A stretch of 44,917 nt of DNA from Lachnospiraceae bacterium UBA3692 (lineage in GTDB: Bacteria > Bacillota > Clostridia > Lachnospirales > Lachnospiraceae), in the NCBI GenBank assembly GCA_002372815.1, contig DFIR01000076.1:21700-66616 (forward strand), read 5' to 3'. Made by a program: the position numbers and the translations under genes. The notes beneath the pieces are model-generated. The model saw only the letters and a program-made list of their open reading frames with translations. It was not told the origin of the DNA and ran no database searches. Below are positions 34,643 to 42,556 of this stretch, one piece after another (within the stretch, counting starts at the first letter, position 1; every line of letters begins with the position of its first letter).

Positions 34643-35584
34643 ATGGAATATCGCAGCTTCAACGACGCCATGCGCCGTCGCTTCGGGACCAAGGTCTACC
34701 GGCTGGCCCTGCAGAGCGGCTGCACCTGCCCCAACCGGGACGGGACGATCGGGACCGGCGGCTGCACCTTCTGCTCGGAGGGCGGATCCGGCGAGTTCGC
34801 GGCGTCCCCGGCACCGGTCGCGGAGCAGATCGCCGCGGCCAGACGTCGTGTCGACCCCAAGATCCCGGCCTCCATCCCCGCGGAGGACCGGCGCTATATT
34901 GCCTATTTTCAATCCTATACCAACACCTACGGCGACCCGGAAGAGCTCCGCGCCCTCTACGCGGAGACCCTGGCCCAGCCGCAGATCGCCGCCCTCGACC
35001 TGGGCACCCGCCCGGACTGCCTGCCCCCGGAGATGATCCGAATGCTGACGGACCTGGGGCAGACCTATGACAAGCCTATCTGGATCGAGCTCGGTCTCCA
35101 GACCATCCACGAGGAGACCGCCCTCCGCATTCACCGCGGCTACCGCCTGCCGGTCTTCGAGGACGCTTACCGGCGGCTGAAGGAGACCTGCCGGGGATAC
35201 GGGAGGCCGGGAACGGGCTACACCGGCCTCGAGGTCATCGTCCACGTCATTCTGGGCCTGCCGGGGGAGAGCCGGGAGGACATGCTGGAGACCATCCGGT
35301 ATCTGGCCGGCCTGGATCCCGCCCTCGACGGCATCAAGCTCCAGCTCCTGCACATCCTGAAGGGAACACAGCTGGCGGAGGAGTATGCGCGGGAGCCTTT
35401 TCCCCTCTTCACGCAGGAGGAGTACTGCGACCTGATCGTGGACTGCCTGCGTCTGCTGCCGCCCGAAACCATCGTGCACCGTCTCACCGGGGACGGGCCC
35501 AGACGCCTTCTCGTCGCCCCACTCTGGAGCACGGACAAAAAGGGCGTCCTCAACATGCTGAGCAGGAAGATCCGGGAGGCGTGA
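34643..35584 (+). CDS. Radical SAM protein, TIGR01212 (YhcC/YtqA) family
   Basis: A 313-residue radical SAM protein. The cluster motif is the CX11CX2C form of this family, C29, C41 and C44, in CPNRDGTIGTGGCTFC. Other family blocks are YFQSYTNTYG, LDLGTRPDCLP, WIELGLQT, and GLEVIVHVILGLPGE. It should bind a 4Fe-4S cluster and S-adenosylmethionine; its substrate is not established, though a role in RNA or cofactor modification is often proposed. It begins 3 bases after the aldo/keto reductase stop. Confidence 0.92.
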   Translation: MEYRSFNDAMRRRFGTKVYRLALQSGCTCPNRDGTIGTGGCTFCSEGGSGEFAASPAPVAEQIAAARRRVDPKIPASIPAEDRRYIAYFQSYTNTYGDPEELRALYAETLAQPQIAALDLGTRPDCLPPEMIRMLTDLGQTYDKPIWIELGLQTIHEETALRIHRGYRLPVFEDAYRRLKETCRGYGRPGTGYTGLEVIVHVILGLPGESREDMLETIRYLAGLDPALDGIKLQLLHILKGTQLAEEYAREPFPLFTQEEYCDLIVDCLRLLPPETIVHRLTGDGPRRLLVAPLWSTDKKGVLNMLSRKIREA

Positions 35585-35655
35585 GGGAGTGAGAGAGCGT
35601 GAAGGGGAAGCGAGAAGGTGCAAGAGCAGAGAGAACATGAAGGGAAAGTGAGAAT

Positions 35656-36238
35656 GTGAAGGGACAGGTCGAAAGAGAAGTGCCTGCAATAATCAGGACA
35701 GTGGTCTTCTCAGACGGACCCGGCGGGGGCAATCCTGCCCCCGTCTTTCTATATGCGGACTCTATGACAGACCGGGACATGCAGGAAGCGGCCGCCCGTC
35801 TCGGCGAGGAGGCCGTGTTCGTGCTGTCGCCGCGGCGCGATGACTGTGCCGTCCGCATGCGCTATTTCGTGCCGGACCATGAACTGAGCATCTGCGCGCA
35901 CGACACCATCGGCGCGGTGACGGTGCTGGTCGAGGAAGGTTTGTTGGCAGGAGATGGGCTGCCGGCAGGAGAAGACAGATGTGTGTTATGCCCGGCAGTT
36001 CCCCTGCCGCAGCGGCTACCCGGAAGATTCTGCTACCGGCATCGCTGCTTCTGCTCTGGGGGCTTATTGGATCCGCCATCAGTTGATGCCTGTGGAGGAG
36101 GGACGGAACTGCCTGCACGTCTATCAGGGGCAGGCCATGGGAAGACCTTCTTATTTGGAAGCTGAGATGCTGGTGCGGGGAGGAGAGATAAAGGAAGTCA
36201 GTGTCTGCGGGTATGCGCAGAGAGAAGAGAAGAAATGA
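35656..36238 (+). pseudogene. PhzF family protein, internally deleted and frameshifted
   Basis: The first frame (GTG at 35656) encodes a PhzF N-terminus: GGGNPAPVFLYADSMTDRDM, EAVFVLSPR and YFVPDHELSICAHDTIGA. After residue 95 or so the match stops. A second frame (from about 35954 to the TGA at 36236-36238) encodes the PhzF C-terminus: YARQFPCRSGYPEDSATGIA, SALGAYW and VYQGQAMGRPSYLEAE. About 580 nt remain of the 850-900 expected, so roughly 100 central residues are missing and the frame is shifted. GGCAGGAGA occurs twice near the break (35946-35954 and 35964-35972), suggesting deletion by slippage. The 71 bases before it are a purine-rich run with repeated TGAAGGG. Confidence 0.8.
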
Positions 36239-36240
36239 GA

Positions 36241-36574
36241 GCTGTCTACCCAGCTGTCTGATTGGGCATATAGACAGCAGAAGTGACAGGTTATTTCTGA
36301 GTGCTGTCTAACCAGCTGTCTGATTGGGCATATAGACAGCAGAAGTGACAGCTTTCTCCTGAGAGCTGTCTAACCAGCTGTCAGATAGGGCTTTCAGACA
36401 GCAGAAGTGACAGGTTATTTCTGAGTGCTGTCCATCCAGCTGTCTGATAGGACTTTCAGACAGCAGAAATGACAGGTTATTTCTGAGTGCTGTCTACTCA
36501 GCTGTCTGATAGGGCTTTCAGACAGCAGATGTGACAGGCATCCCCTGAGAACTATCTACCCGCCTGTCTGATCA
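36241..36574. repeat. Tandem repeat family A, 62-bp unit
   Basis: Five full copies start at 36241, 36303, 36365, 36427 and 36489, with a decayed sixth at 36551. Each contains GCTGTC...GACAGC as a hairpin whose loop varies between copies (TGATTGGGCATATA, TGATAGGGCTTTCA) while the stem stays paired. It begins two bases after the PhzF remnant. This is the first part of an 858-bp gene-free stretch. Confidence 0.88.
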
Positions 36575-36594
36575 CGTGAGAAATTCACTCCGCG

Positions 36595-36729
36595 CAAAGG
36601 CTTCCAGAATTATCTTTGCCACCATCTTTATTTCCGGCGAGAAATAAACACCCCCGCAAAGGTATCCAGCAAAACCTTTGTCATCATATTTATTTCCAAC
36701 AAGAAATAAACACCATCGCAAAGGTATCC
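36595..36729. repeat. Tandem repeat family B, 62-bp unit
   Basis: CAAAGG recurs at 36595, 36657 and 36719, and TTTATTTC...GAAATAAA hairpins begin at 36627 and 36689, all 62 bp apart. A second pairing, CAAAG...CTTTG, spans the other half of each unit. The sequence is unrelated to family A although the period is the same. Confidence 0.78.
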
Positions 36730-36990
36730 AGCTGAAATAACGATGGTGGCGAGAAACGTTATATCTGCTGTGAAAAGAGGCGGATACCACAGCGGAAATA
36801 ACGATGATGACGAGAAACGTTATATCTGCTGTGAAAAGAGGCGGATACCACAGCGGAAATAACGATGAAGACGAGAAACGTTATATCTGCTGTGAAAAGA
36901 AGCGATTATCACAGCGGATATAACGACAGTGGTCAGAAACGTTATATCCGCTGTGAAATCTGGCATATCTCACAGCGGATATAACGATGC
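36728..36990. repeat. Tandem repeat family C, 61-bp unit
   Basis: CACAGCGG recurs at 36788, 36849, 36910 and 36971, with a variant first copy at about 36728 fused to the end of family B. Each unit pairs CAGCGGATATAACG-type and CGTTATATCCGCTG-type arms; in the copy at 36910-36925/36940-36955 the arms match perfectly over 16 bp. From about 37000 to 37096 I see nothing beyond unique sequence. Confidence 0.85.
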
Positions 36991-37096
36991 CCTGACAGAG
37001 AGAACCTACCGTCAGATTCGATAGATATAGTTTTCTTTTCTGGGTGCGGGCTGCGCTGCGGGCGCGGCGGCGTAGCCGAGGATCAGGTGGCCGATG

Positions 37097-37453
37097 TCAT
37101 CCCTTCATATGCTCGATGTACGCTGTCCCCCAGGTCTCCATCGCCTCGATGACGGGGTGGAACTGCTCTCCGATCTCCGTCAGGGAGTACTCCACCCGCG
37201 GCGGGATGGCCTCGTACTGTTCCCGGCGGACGAGGCCCTTTTCTTCCAGTGTTTTCAGCTGGGAGGAGAGGGTGGCGTGGGTCATGCGGGGCATCTTCCG
37301 GAGCAGCTCGTTGAAGCGGAGCGGGCTCTCCTCCAGGTAGAGGAGGATGAGCACGGCCCACTTGCCCGAGATCAGGCTCTGGGCGGTGGCGTAGGGGCAC
37401 TTGCCGAAGCGGTCCTCCAGGGTGTTCTGCTCGCTGCGATCAGGTGTCTGCAT
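37097..37453 (-). CDS. HxlR family transcriptional regulator
   Basis: A 118-residue winged-helix protein of the HxlR/DUF24 family: CPYATAQSLISGKWAVLILLYL at the N-terminus, with the conserved cysteine C19 often used for redox or electrophile sensing, then LRFNELLRKMPRMTHATLSSQLKTLE as recognition helix region and a wing with PPRVEYSLTEIG. It is the second gene of a minus-strand pair, 26 bases after the PPOX-fold gene. The inverted repeat in the promoter at 37921-37941 is the likely binding site. Confidence 0.93.
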   Translation of the reverse strand: MQTPDRSEQNTLEDRFGKCPYATAQSLISGKWAVLILLYLEESPLRFNELLRKMPRMTHATLSSQLKTLEEKGLVRREQYEAIPPRVEYSLTEIGEQFHPVIEAMETWGTAYIEHMKG

Positions 37454-37479
37454 GGTCGATCCTTTCGACGGGCGGACCG

Positions 37480-37881
37480 TCAGATGTCGAAAGCTTCCTT
37501 CACGGTCATCATGTCGCGGAACTCCGCATGGCCGTTCTCCAGGCAGAAGAGGCCCATCTCCCAGCCGTTCTTGTCATACATGGCCATGATGCCGGGCTGC
37601 TCCTCGCGGACTTTGGCCATGACCGCATCGTCCTTCACGATCTTCACGGTGCCGTCCCAGCGCAGCCACTCGCTGCCGCAGAGCGCCAGCACTTCCACCT
37701 TCGGGTTGGCGGTCAGCTGCTTGTAGACATCCTTGAAGGTGCCGCAGCCGAAGTAGATGACGTCGTCGATCAGCAGCTGCATGCCGAAGGGGCGGCCTTT
37801 GGGCTGATCACCGTCCGTAGTGAGAAAATAGAAGACCTGCGCTTTCTTCAGAAACTCGTGGATCTTTGCTGCATTGCTCAT
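37480..37881 (-). CDS. Pyridoxamine 5'-phosphate oxidase-fold flavoprotein
   Basis: A 133-residue split-barrel protein of the PPOX-like family (FLTTDGDQPKGRPFGMQLL, IYFGCGTFKDVYKQLTANPKVEVLAL). Members bind FMN or F420 and often reduce electrophiles or nitro compounds; true PdxH activity is unlikely at this length. AAGGAGG lies about 9 nt before the ATG. Pairing with an HxlR regulator suggests an electrophile- or redox-inducible detoxification unit, which is inference. Confidence 0.85.
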   Translation of the reverse strand: MSNAAKIHEFLKKAQVFYFLTTDGDQPKGRPFGMQLLIDDVIYFGCGTFKDVYKQLTANPKVEVLALCGSEWLRWDGTVKIVKDDAVMAKVREEQPGIMAMYDKNGWEMGLFCLENGHAEFRDMMTVKEAFDI

Positions 37882-37920
37882 GGGAAAACCTCCTTATTCA
37901 TGAAATGCTCTTCCTTTGGG

Positions 37921-37988
37921 GTGACCGCTAGTGGCGGTCACTTTTTTGAACCGGTTTAATTATATGACCGTCTGCCGGCAGCGCGCAA
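37921..37988 (-). promoter_or_regulatory. Promoter and operator of the PPOX-HxlR operon
   Basis: On the minus strand TTGCGC (37988-37983), an 18-nt spacer and a perfect -10 TATAAT (37964-37959). Downstream of it lies the perfect inverted repeat GTGACCGC (37921-37928) / GCGGTCAC (37934-37941) with a 5-nt spacer, placed around the start of the transcript. A protein bound there would block transcription, as expected for an HxlR repressor. Confidence 0.7.
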
Positions 37989-38019
37989 GTACGATCATGA
38001 AAGATACCCGGTATCCACA

Positions 38020-38057
38020 AAAATACCCGGTATCTTTGCGGATACCGGGTGTTTTTT
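38020..38057 (-). terminator. Terminator of the FeoA-like gene
   Basis: On the minus strand ACCCGGTATC (38050-38041) pairs with GATACCGGGT (38034-38025) and is followed by ATTTTTG. A third partial copy of the arm, at 38003-38015, offers an alternative pairing. The T-run on the other side (38051-38057) could make it bidirectional. Confidence 0.75.
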
Positions 38058-38077
38058 CGAGATCGGATATGCAGTTT

Positions 38078-38296
38078 TTATGCCGCGACGACCTTGACGC
38101 TCCGTGCCACCTCGTCGCTGAGGGCCAGTGTGCGGCCGCCAAGGGAGATGATCACGCCGTTTCCGAGATTCTGCACCAGCCGCACGCACTGGTCCTCCGC
38201 CAGCTTGAAGCGGCTGCGGAGGAGATCCTCATAGCCGCCGACGAGCCAGGTGATCCTGTAGATGTGCTGCGGGTCAATGTTCATGAGGTTCAGCAT
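38078..38296 (-). CDS. FeoA domain protein
   Basis: A 72-residue SH3-like protein with the FeoA pattern: IYRITWLVGGYEDLLRSRFK, then GVIISLGGRTLALSDEVARS and KVV. FeoA proteins assist FeoB ferrous iron transport, but no feoB is adjacent, so a stand-alone regulatory or structural role is possible. The ATG at 38296 lies 8 nt after GGAGG; another in-frame ATG at 38302 is only 2 nt from it. A -10-like TATACT is present on the minus strand at 38338-38333. Confidence 0.75.
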   Translation of the reverse strand: MLNLMNIDPQHIYRITWLVGGYEDLLRSRFKLAEDQCVRLVQNLGNGVIISLGGRTLALSDEVARSVKVVAA

Positions 38297-38375
38297 GGTC
38301 ATTCCCTCCTTATGATCATTCCTTCTGTTACCAGTATACCGCTGTCCGGCCAAAAGGTACCGCTAATCTTTGTTA

Positions 38376-38413
38376 GGAGAGGATATCGTTCTCCGATCGG
38401 GGCGTGCTATACT
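38376..38413 (+). promoter_or_regulatory. Likely promoter of the GH43 gene
   Basis: An extended -10, TGCTATACT, is at 38405-38413, without a convincing -35. An imperfect inverted repeat (GGAGA at 38376-38380, TCTCC at 38390-38394) covers the -35 region and may be an operator. Confidence 0.4.
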
Positions 38414-38469
38414 GGAAGCGGCTTTTTGTTCAGACAGTGACGACAACTTCTGCGAAAAAGGAGCGTATC

Positions 38470-40128
38470 ATGATCAGAAATCCCATCCTGCCGGGTTTTA
38501 ACCCCGATCCCTGCATCTGCCGCAAAGGCGATGATCTCTATATTGCCGTGTCCTCCTTCGAGTGGTTCCCCAGCATCCCGATCTACCATTCCCGCGATAT
38601 GAAACACTGGGAGCTCTGCGCCCACGCACTCACAAATGCGGAGGACCCGGACCTGAAGGGACTTCCCTCCGCCAAAGGCATCTGGGCCCCCTGCCTGACC
38701 TACTGCGAGGCGGAGGACCTCTTCTATGTGGTCTACGGCGTCATGAACTCCATGAATGCCCGCTATTTTGACATCGATAATTATGTGATCACCGCGAAGG
38801 ACGTCCGGGGGCCCTGGAGCGAGCCGGTCTACCTGCATTCGTCCGGATTCGACGCGTCCATGCTGCATGACACCGACGGGAGAAAGTACGTCGTCGCCCT
38901 CGAGTGGGAGACCCGGGACGGCTACGAGAAGCCCGGCCCCATCAGCGTGGTGGAATATGACCCTGCGGTGCGCAAGGTCGTCGGCCTGCCCAGGAGGATC
39001 TGGCGCGGCGCCACGGACCGCGGCTGCATCGAGGCGCCCCACCTGACCCGGCACGGGGACTATTACTATCTCATGTGCGCGGAGGGCGGGACGGGCTACT
39101 ACCACTGCGCGACCATGGCCCGGTCCAAGAGCGTCTGGGGCCCCTATGAAGCCGATCCGCAGGGCCCGGTGCTCACCTCGCAGCCCGCGGAGGCCAACGA
39201 GCGGGCGGACTGGGACCATCTGAAGCCGCATTATTTCAACCCGGACAGCTATCTGCAGAAGTCCGGCCACGCCAGCTACGTGGACCTGCCGGGCGGGGAG
39301 ACCTGGCTGGCCCACCTGACGGCCCGGCCCTTCATCACCGACGACCCGGATCCGCGCACCCGCTATCGCTGCACCCTGGGGCGGGAGACCGCCCTGCAGA
39401 GAGGGCACTGGACGGAAGACGGGTGGCTGCGGCTGGAGGGCGGCGGCAATATGGCAAAGGCGGAAGTGCCGGAGAGCAGCCTGCCGGAAGCTCCGGTGCC
39501 GGCGGTGCCTGCGCGGGATGACTTTGACGACGCCAAACTGCGCATAGGCTGGTACGCGCCCCGGATCGACCCGGCTTCCTTCACGGATCTGACCGCCCGC
39601 CCGGGCTGGCTCCGCATGCGCGGGCAGGAGTCCGGGACATCCCTCCACAAGGCCAGCATCCTGGCCCGGAAGCTGACCGGCGTTCATGGATGCGCGGAGA
39701 CAAGGATGGACTTCACGCCCCTCTGCCCCCAGCACTCGGCCGGCCTGATCCTCTACTACGACAACATGAACTTCCTCTACCTGCGCAAGTATTACAGCGA
39801 GACCCTGGGCCAGAGCGCCCTGTCCGTCCTGGAACTGTGCAACGGGGAGAAGAGAGAGCACCCGGAAGCCAGGACGCCCGTGGAGGATGGCCGCGACCTC
39901 TTCCTGCGCGTCATGCTGGACGGTCGGGACGTCCGCTTCAGCTGGACCTATGAAGGAGAGGCCTATCGGGAGATCGGCCCTGTTCTGGACCTGTCCCACC
40001 TCTCCGATGAATACTCCGACTACGGAGAATTCACCGGCACCATGATCGGCCTCGCCTGCGGCGACCGGATGCTGCACGAGAGGACGGCGGACTTTGACTT
40101 CTTCACTTATGTGGATGAGGATGCCTGA
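38470..40128 (+). CDS. xynB: Glycoside hydrolase family 43 beta-xylosidase
   Basis: A 552-residue inverting hydrolase. The five-bladed propeller domain carries the catalytic base D13 in NPDP, the pKa-modulating D128 in GFDASML, and the general acid E178 in GCIEAPHL. From about residue 345 a C-terminal beta-sandwich follows (RDDFDDAKLRIGWYAPRID), as in two-domain beta-xylosidases. It releases xylose from xylo-oligosaccharides; no signal peptide is present, so the action is intracellular. The ATG at 38470 follows AAAGGAGCG; an in-frame ATG at 38404 lies inside the predicted promoter. Its 3' end overlaps the convergent oxidoreductase gene by 22 bp. Confidence 0.9.
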   Translation: MIRNPILPGFNPDPCICRKGDDLYIAVSSFEWFPSIPIYHSRDMKHWELCAHALTNAEDPDLKGLPSAKGIWAPCLTYCEAEDLFYVVYGVMNSMNARYFDIDNYVITAKDVRGPWSEPVYLHSSGFDASMLHDTDGRKYVVALEWETRDGYEKPGPISVVEYDPAVRKVVGLPRRIWRGATDRGCIEAPHLTRHGDYYYLMCAEGGTGYYHCATMARSKSVWGPYEADPQGPVLTSQPAEANERADWDHLKPHYFNPDSYLQKSGHASYVDLPGGETWLAHLTARPFITDDPDPRTRYRCTLGRETALQRGHWTEDGWLRLEGGGNMAKAEVPESSLPEAPVPAVPARDDFDDAKLRIGWYAPRIDPASFTDLTARPGWLRMRGQESGTSLHKASILARKLTGVHGCAETRMDFTPLCPQHSAGLILYYDNMNFLYLRKYYSETLGQSALSVLELCNGEKREHPEARTPVEDGRDLFLRVMLDGRDVRFSWTYEGEAYREIGPVLDLSHLSDEYSDYGEFTGTMIGLACGDRMLHERTADFDFFTYVDEDA

Positions 40129-41291
40129 TGACGACCAGTCTGCTCCTGCGCGGCTCCCTCCTGCGCGACCTGCTCCTGCAGCGCAGCCTGGTATTCCGTC
40201 TGATCCGCCGGCAGCGCGACCTTCCTGCCCTCCCAGGCGGAGAGGTAAGCGGCGTTGATCAGGGATAGGGCATTGGCACTGTCCTCGCCGGGGGCGATCA
40301 GGGGAGCGCCCGAGCGGATGGCGTCGGAGAAGTTCTGCAGCATGATGTGGTAGGCGCGGTCGTAGCTGCCGAAGTCGAAGACTTCTGTCGTCTCGCCGAG
40401 TTCCTGGCGGGCGGTGACCTGGGCCGTGCGCGCGTAGTCGCGGAGGTCCCGGTCGAAGCGGGTCAGGGTCAGGCGGTCGTCCTCCAGGAGGATCCTGCCG
40501 CCGGTGCCGATGATCTCCATGCGCTCGGCCCAGACGCCCTCGCCGGTGGAGAGGAGGAAGGTGCCGGTCATTTTGTCGGGATAATCCAGGACCAGGGTCG
40601 CCTCGTCGTCCACGGAGAAGTCGTTGTACTTGCCGAAAGGAATGTCGGCGTAGACGGACTGCGGGAGTCCGAAAAGATAGAGCCAGAAGTCGAGCAGGTG
40701 GTAGCCCTGGTTGATCAGGGCGCCGCCGCCCTCGCCGGTCCAGCTGCTGCGCCAGCTGCCGGAGGCGTGATAGAACCGGGTCCGGAAGAAGCGGCTGTTC
40801 TCGAGACTCACGCGGCAGATCCTGCCGATGGTGCCCTCCCGCAGAAGATCCCGGATCTTCACGTGCTTGTCGTAGGCGCGCTGGTGGCACATCATGGCGT
40901 AGACCCTGCCGGAGCGGGCGGCCGCCTCATTCATGGAGAGGGCGTCCGCGGCGGTCGTGCCGGCGGGCTTGTCGCACATCACATGCTTCCCCGCGGCAAA
41001 AGCGCGGATCGCCATGGCGGGATGCTGCTTGTGGGGCGTCACGATGATGACGGCATCGAAAGTGTCCGCCGCCTCGTACAGGGCATCCTCGCTGCGGCAG
41101 ATCTGCACGTCCGCGCTGAGATTCGCCCGGGCCCAGGCGGCCCGCTCGTCGCTGCGGCAGCAGACGGCTGTCAGAGACAGCCCTTCGATCTCCCCGCGGT
41201 CCAGCATGACCGCGTATTTGCTGCCCATATTGCCGATGCCGATCACGGCGCACCGGATATTCTTCATTTCTCTGGATGGGTTCTTCTCCAC
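40107..41291 (-). CDS. Gfo/Idh/MocA family NAD(P)-dependent oxidoreductase
   Basis: A 394-residue protein with an N-terminal Rossmann fold (CAVIGIGNMGSKYA) and the DKPAG version of the family's EKP motif carrying the catalytic lysine, then the alpha/beta C-terminal domain with GGGALINQGYHLLDFWLYLFG (conserved H of the active site). Such enzymes oxidise or reduce sugars and inositols. The start is a GTG at 41291 preceded by GGAGGAG; the C-terminal 25 residues are a Gln/Ala-rich tail overlapping the GH43 gene. Being convergent with the xylosidase, it is not in its operon. Confidence 0.88.
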   Translation of the reverse strand: MEKNPSREMKNIRCAVIGIGNMGSKYAVMLDRGEIEGLSLTAVCCRSDERAAWARANLSADVQICRSEDALYEAADTFDAVIIVTPHKQHPAMAIRAFAAGKHVMCDKPAGTTAADALSMNEAAARSGRVYAMMCHQRAYDKHVKIRDLLREGTIGRICRVSLENSRFFRTRFYHASGSWRSSWTGEGGGALINQGYHLLDFWLYLFGLPQSVYADIPFGKYNDFSVDDEATLVLDYPDKMTGTFLLSTGEGVWAERMEIIGTGGRILLEDDRLTLTRFDRDLRDYARTAQVTARQELGETTEVFDFGSYDRAYHIMLQNFSDAIRSGAPLIAPGEDSANALSLINAAYLSAWEGRKVALPADQTEYQAALQEQVAQEGAAQEQTGRHQASSST

Positions 41292-41398
41292 TGATCGCTC
41301 CTCCTTCCGTGTCCAAACTCAATAGAACCTTGTCTGAGAACACGGGAAGCTCCGTGCTGCTTCTATCATACCCTAAAAGCGGGAATGTCAATAGAAGG

Positions 41399-42289
41399 TT
41401 ATTGGTCGGCCGCCGCGTGTCGGCTCCTGCTTCTGTCCAACGCCTTCTGCACCCTGGAGAAATCGATCGCGCAGGCTCCGCCCGTGAGATGCACGGGGAT
41501 CGTTGCGTCAAAGCCGTAGCGCTCGGGAAAAAAGTCCTCATTCTGCAGATCGTAGACAAGGACGACGGCGTTCTTCGGGTCGACGATCCAGTATTCCTTC
41601 ACCCCGGCGCGCTGGTATTTGTGGAGCTTGAGGAGCATGTCTTTGGCCCGGGTGGAGGGGGAGAGGATCTCCAGGGTCAGGTCGGGCGCCCCTTCGATCC
41701 GTTTCCCGTCCAGGTCAAACTCCCCGCAGATCACCAGCAGGTCCGGCTGGATCATGGTGTAGTCGTCCCGGTCCAGACGGACGTCGCAGGGGGACAGGAA
41801 TACCTCGCAGTCCCCGCCGTGGGCCTCGGCGCATTCCCGGAAGAGAAGATGCAGCTCCCCCAGGATCTTCTGGTGGATGACAGATGGCGCACCCATGTCA
41901 TAGAAGACGCCGTCGATCAGCTCCACGCGCACTCCGTCGGGAAGCGCGTAGTAGTCCTCTATCGTATGCACGTCCTTCCGGGAGGAAGAGCCGTAAGTCA
42001 CCGAGGGCTCCCGCACCTCATTGGGGCCGAGGTTCTGGGCAACATATTCAATGTAGGGGATGCTGTCCCGCATGTCCGCCGGCTCCCGCAGGCCGGTCAG
42101 CTCCCGCCTGCGCACCTCCTCCGCGGCAAGGGCCAGCTCGATGGCCTCCAGTGTATTCCTGCGCGGCGCCGAGGTGGTGCCGCTGAGGACCTTCTGGATC
42201 GTACTCAGCGGGATACCGGAGAGCGCGGCGATCTGCCGGTTGGTGAGCCCGAGTTCGCGTTTTCTTCTGTTCAGTTCCGAGATGTTCAT
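41399..42289 (-). CDS. HTH (XRE)-Uma2 nuclease-fold fusion protein
   Basis: A 296-residue protein. The first 60 residues are a helix-turn-helix (LTNRQIAALSGIPLSTIQKVL), then from about 120 a Uma2/DUF820 domain with the PD-(D/E)XK-like fold: VELIDGVFYDMGAPS, IQPDLLVI, PDLTLEILSPSTRAKDM, KLHKYQRAGVKEYWIVDP. The D of QPDL, the E of LEIL and the following lysine-containing helix fit a nuclease active site. Uma2 proteins are common but functionally obscure. AGGGAGG is 7-8 nt before the ATG at 42289. It is divergent from the TerB-N gene. Confidence 0.88.
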   Translation of the reverse strand: MNISELNRRKRELGLTNRQIAALSGIPLSTIQKVLSGTTSAPRRNTLEAIELALAAEEVRRRELTGLREPADMRDSIPYIEYVAQNLGPNEVREPSVTYGSSSRKDVHTIEDYYALPDGVRVELIDGVFYDMGAPSVIHQKILGELHLLFRECAEAHGGDCEVFLSPCDVRLDRDDYTMIQPDLLVICGEFDLDGKRIEGAPDLTLEILSPSTRAKDMLLKLHKYQRAGVKEYWIVDPKNAVVLVYDLQNEDFFPERYGFDATIPVHLTGGACAIDFSRVQKALDRSRSRHAAADQ

Positions 42290-42441
42290 GATCGATCCCT
42301 CCCTTGCCTGACACATCATTGAAAATGTCCGTCTTCCCTGCGTTGATGATACCATAAAAATCCCATCAAGTAAAATGAATGCCATATAAACACCATATTA
42401 ACGCCAAACAAGAGGCAAAAAACTTCGGATAATGAAAAAAA

Positions 42442-42476
42442 GAACAATTGTTCGATTCGGGCGAATATGGTATACT
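42442..42476 (+). promoter_or_regulatory. Promoter of the TerB-N operon with LexA-like palindrome
   Basis: TTGTTC (42448-42453), a 17-nt spacer and TATACT (42471-42476) form a good sigma-A promoter. The -35 lies in the perfect palindrome GAACAATTGTTC (42442-42453), which has the GAAC-N4-GTTC core of Gram-positive SOS boxes. The rest of the 267-bp divergent gap is AT-rich and also holds a plausible leftward promoter, TTTACT-N17-TATCAT, near 42346-42385. Confidence 0.65.
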
Positions 42477-42556
42477 TAAAGATAACCCAATAACGGCAGA
42501 ATTCAGGCGTCTGCCGGACGGGGAGGAGAGACAGAGCAGGACGACCGGGAGGCACT

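Noticed and set aside
36572..36790. A 72-codon minus-strand open frame in the repeat region
   Set aside because: It lies wholly within repeat families B and C, has no ribosome binding site and its composition follows the repeats.
36241..36990. Possible CRISPR array
   Set aside because: The units are contiguous tandem repeats with hairpins and no unique spacers of constant size; three sequence families follow each other, and no cas genes are nearby.
37921..37948. Inverted repeat plus T6 read as a plus-strand terminator
   Set aside because: No plus-strand gene lies upstream, and the position relative to the minus-strand TATAAT box suits an operator better.
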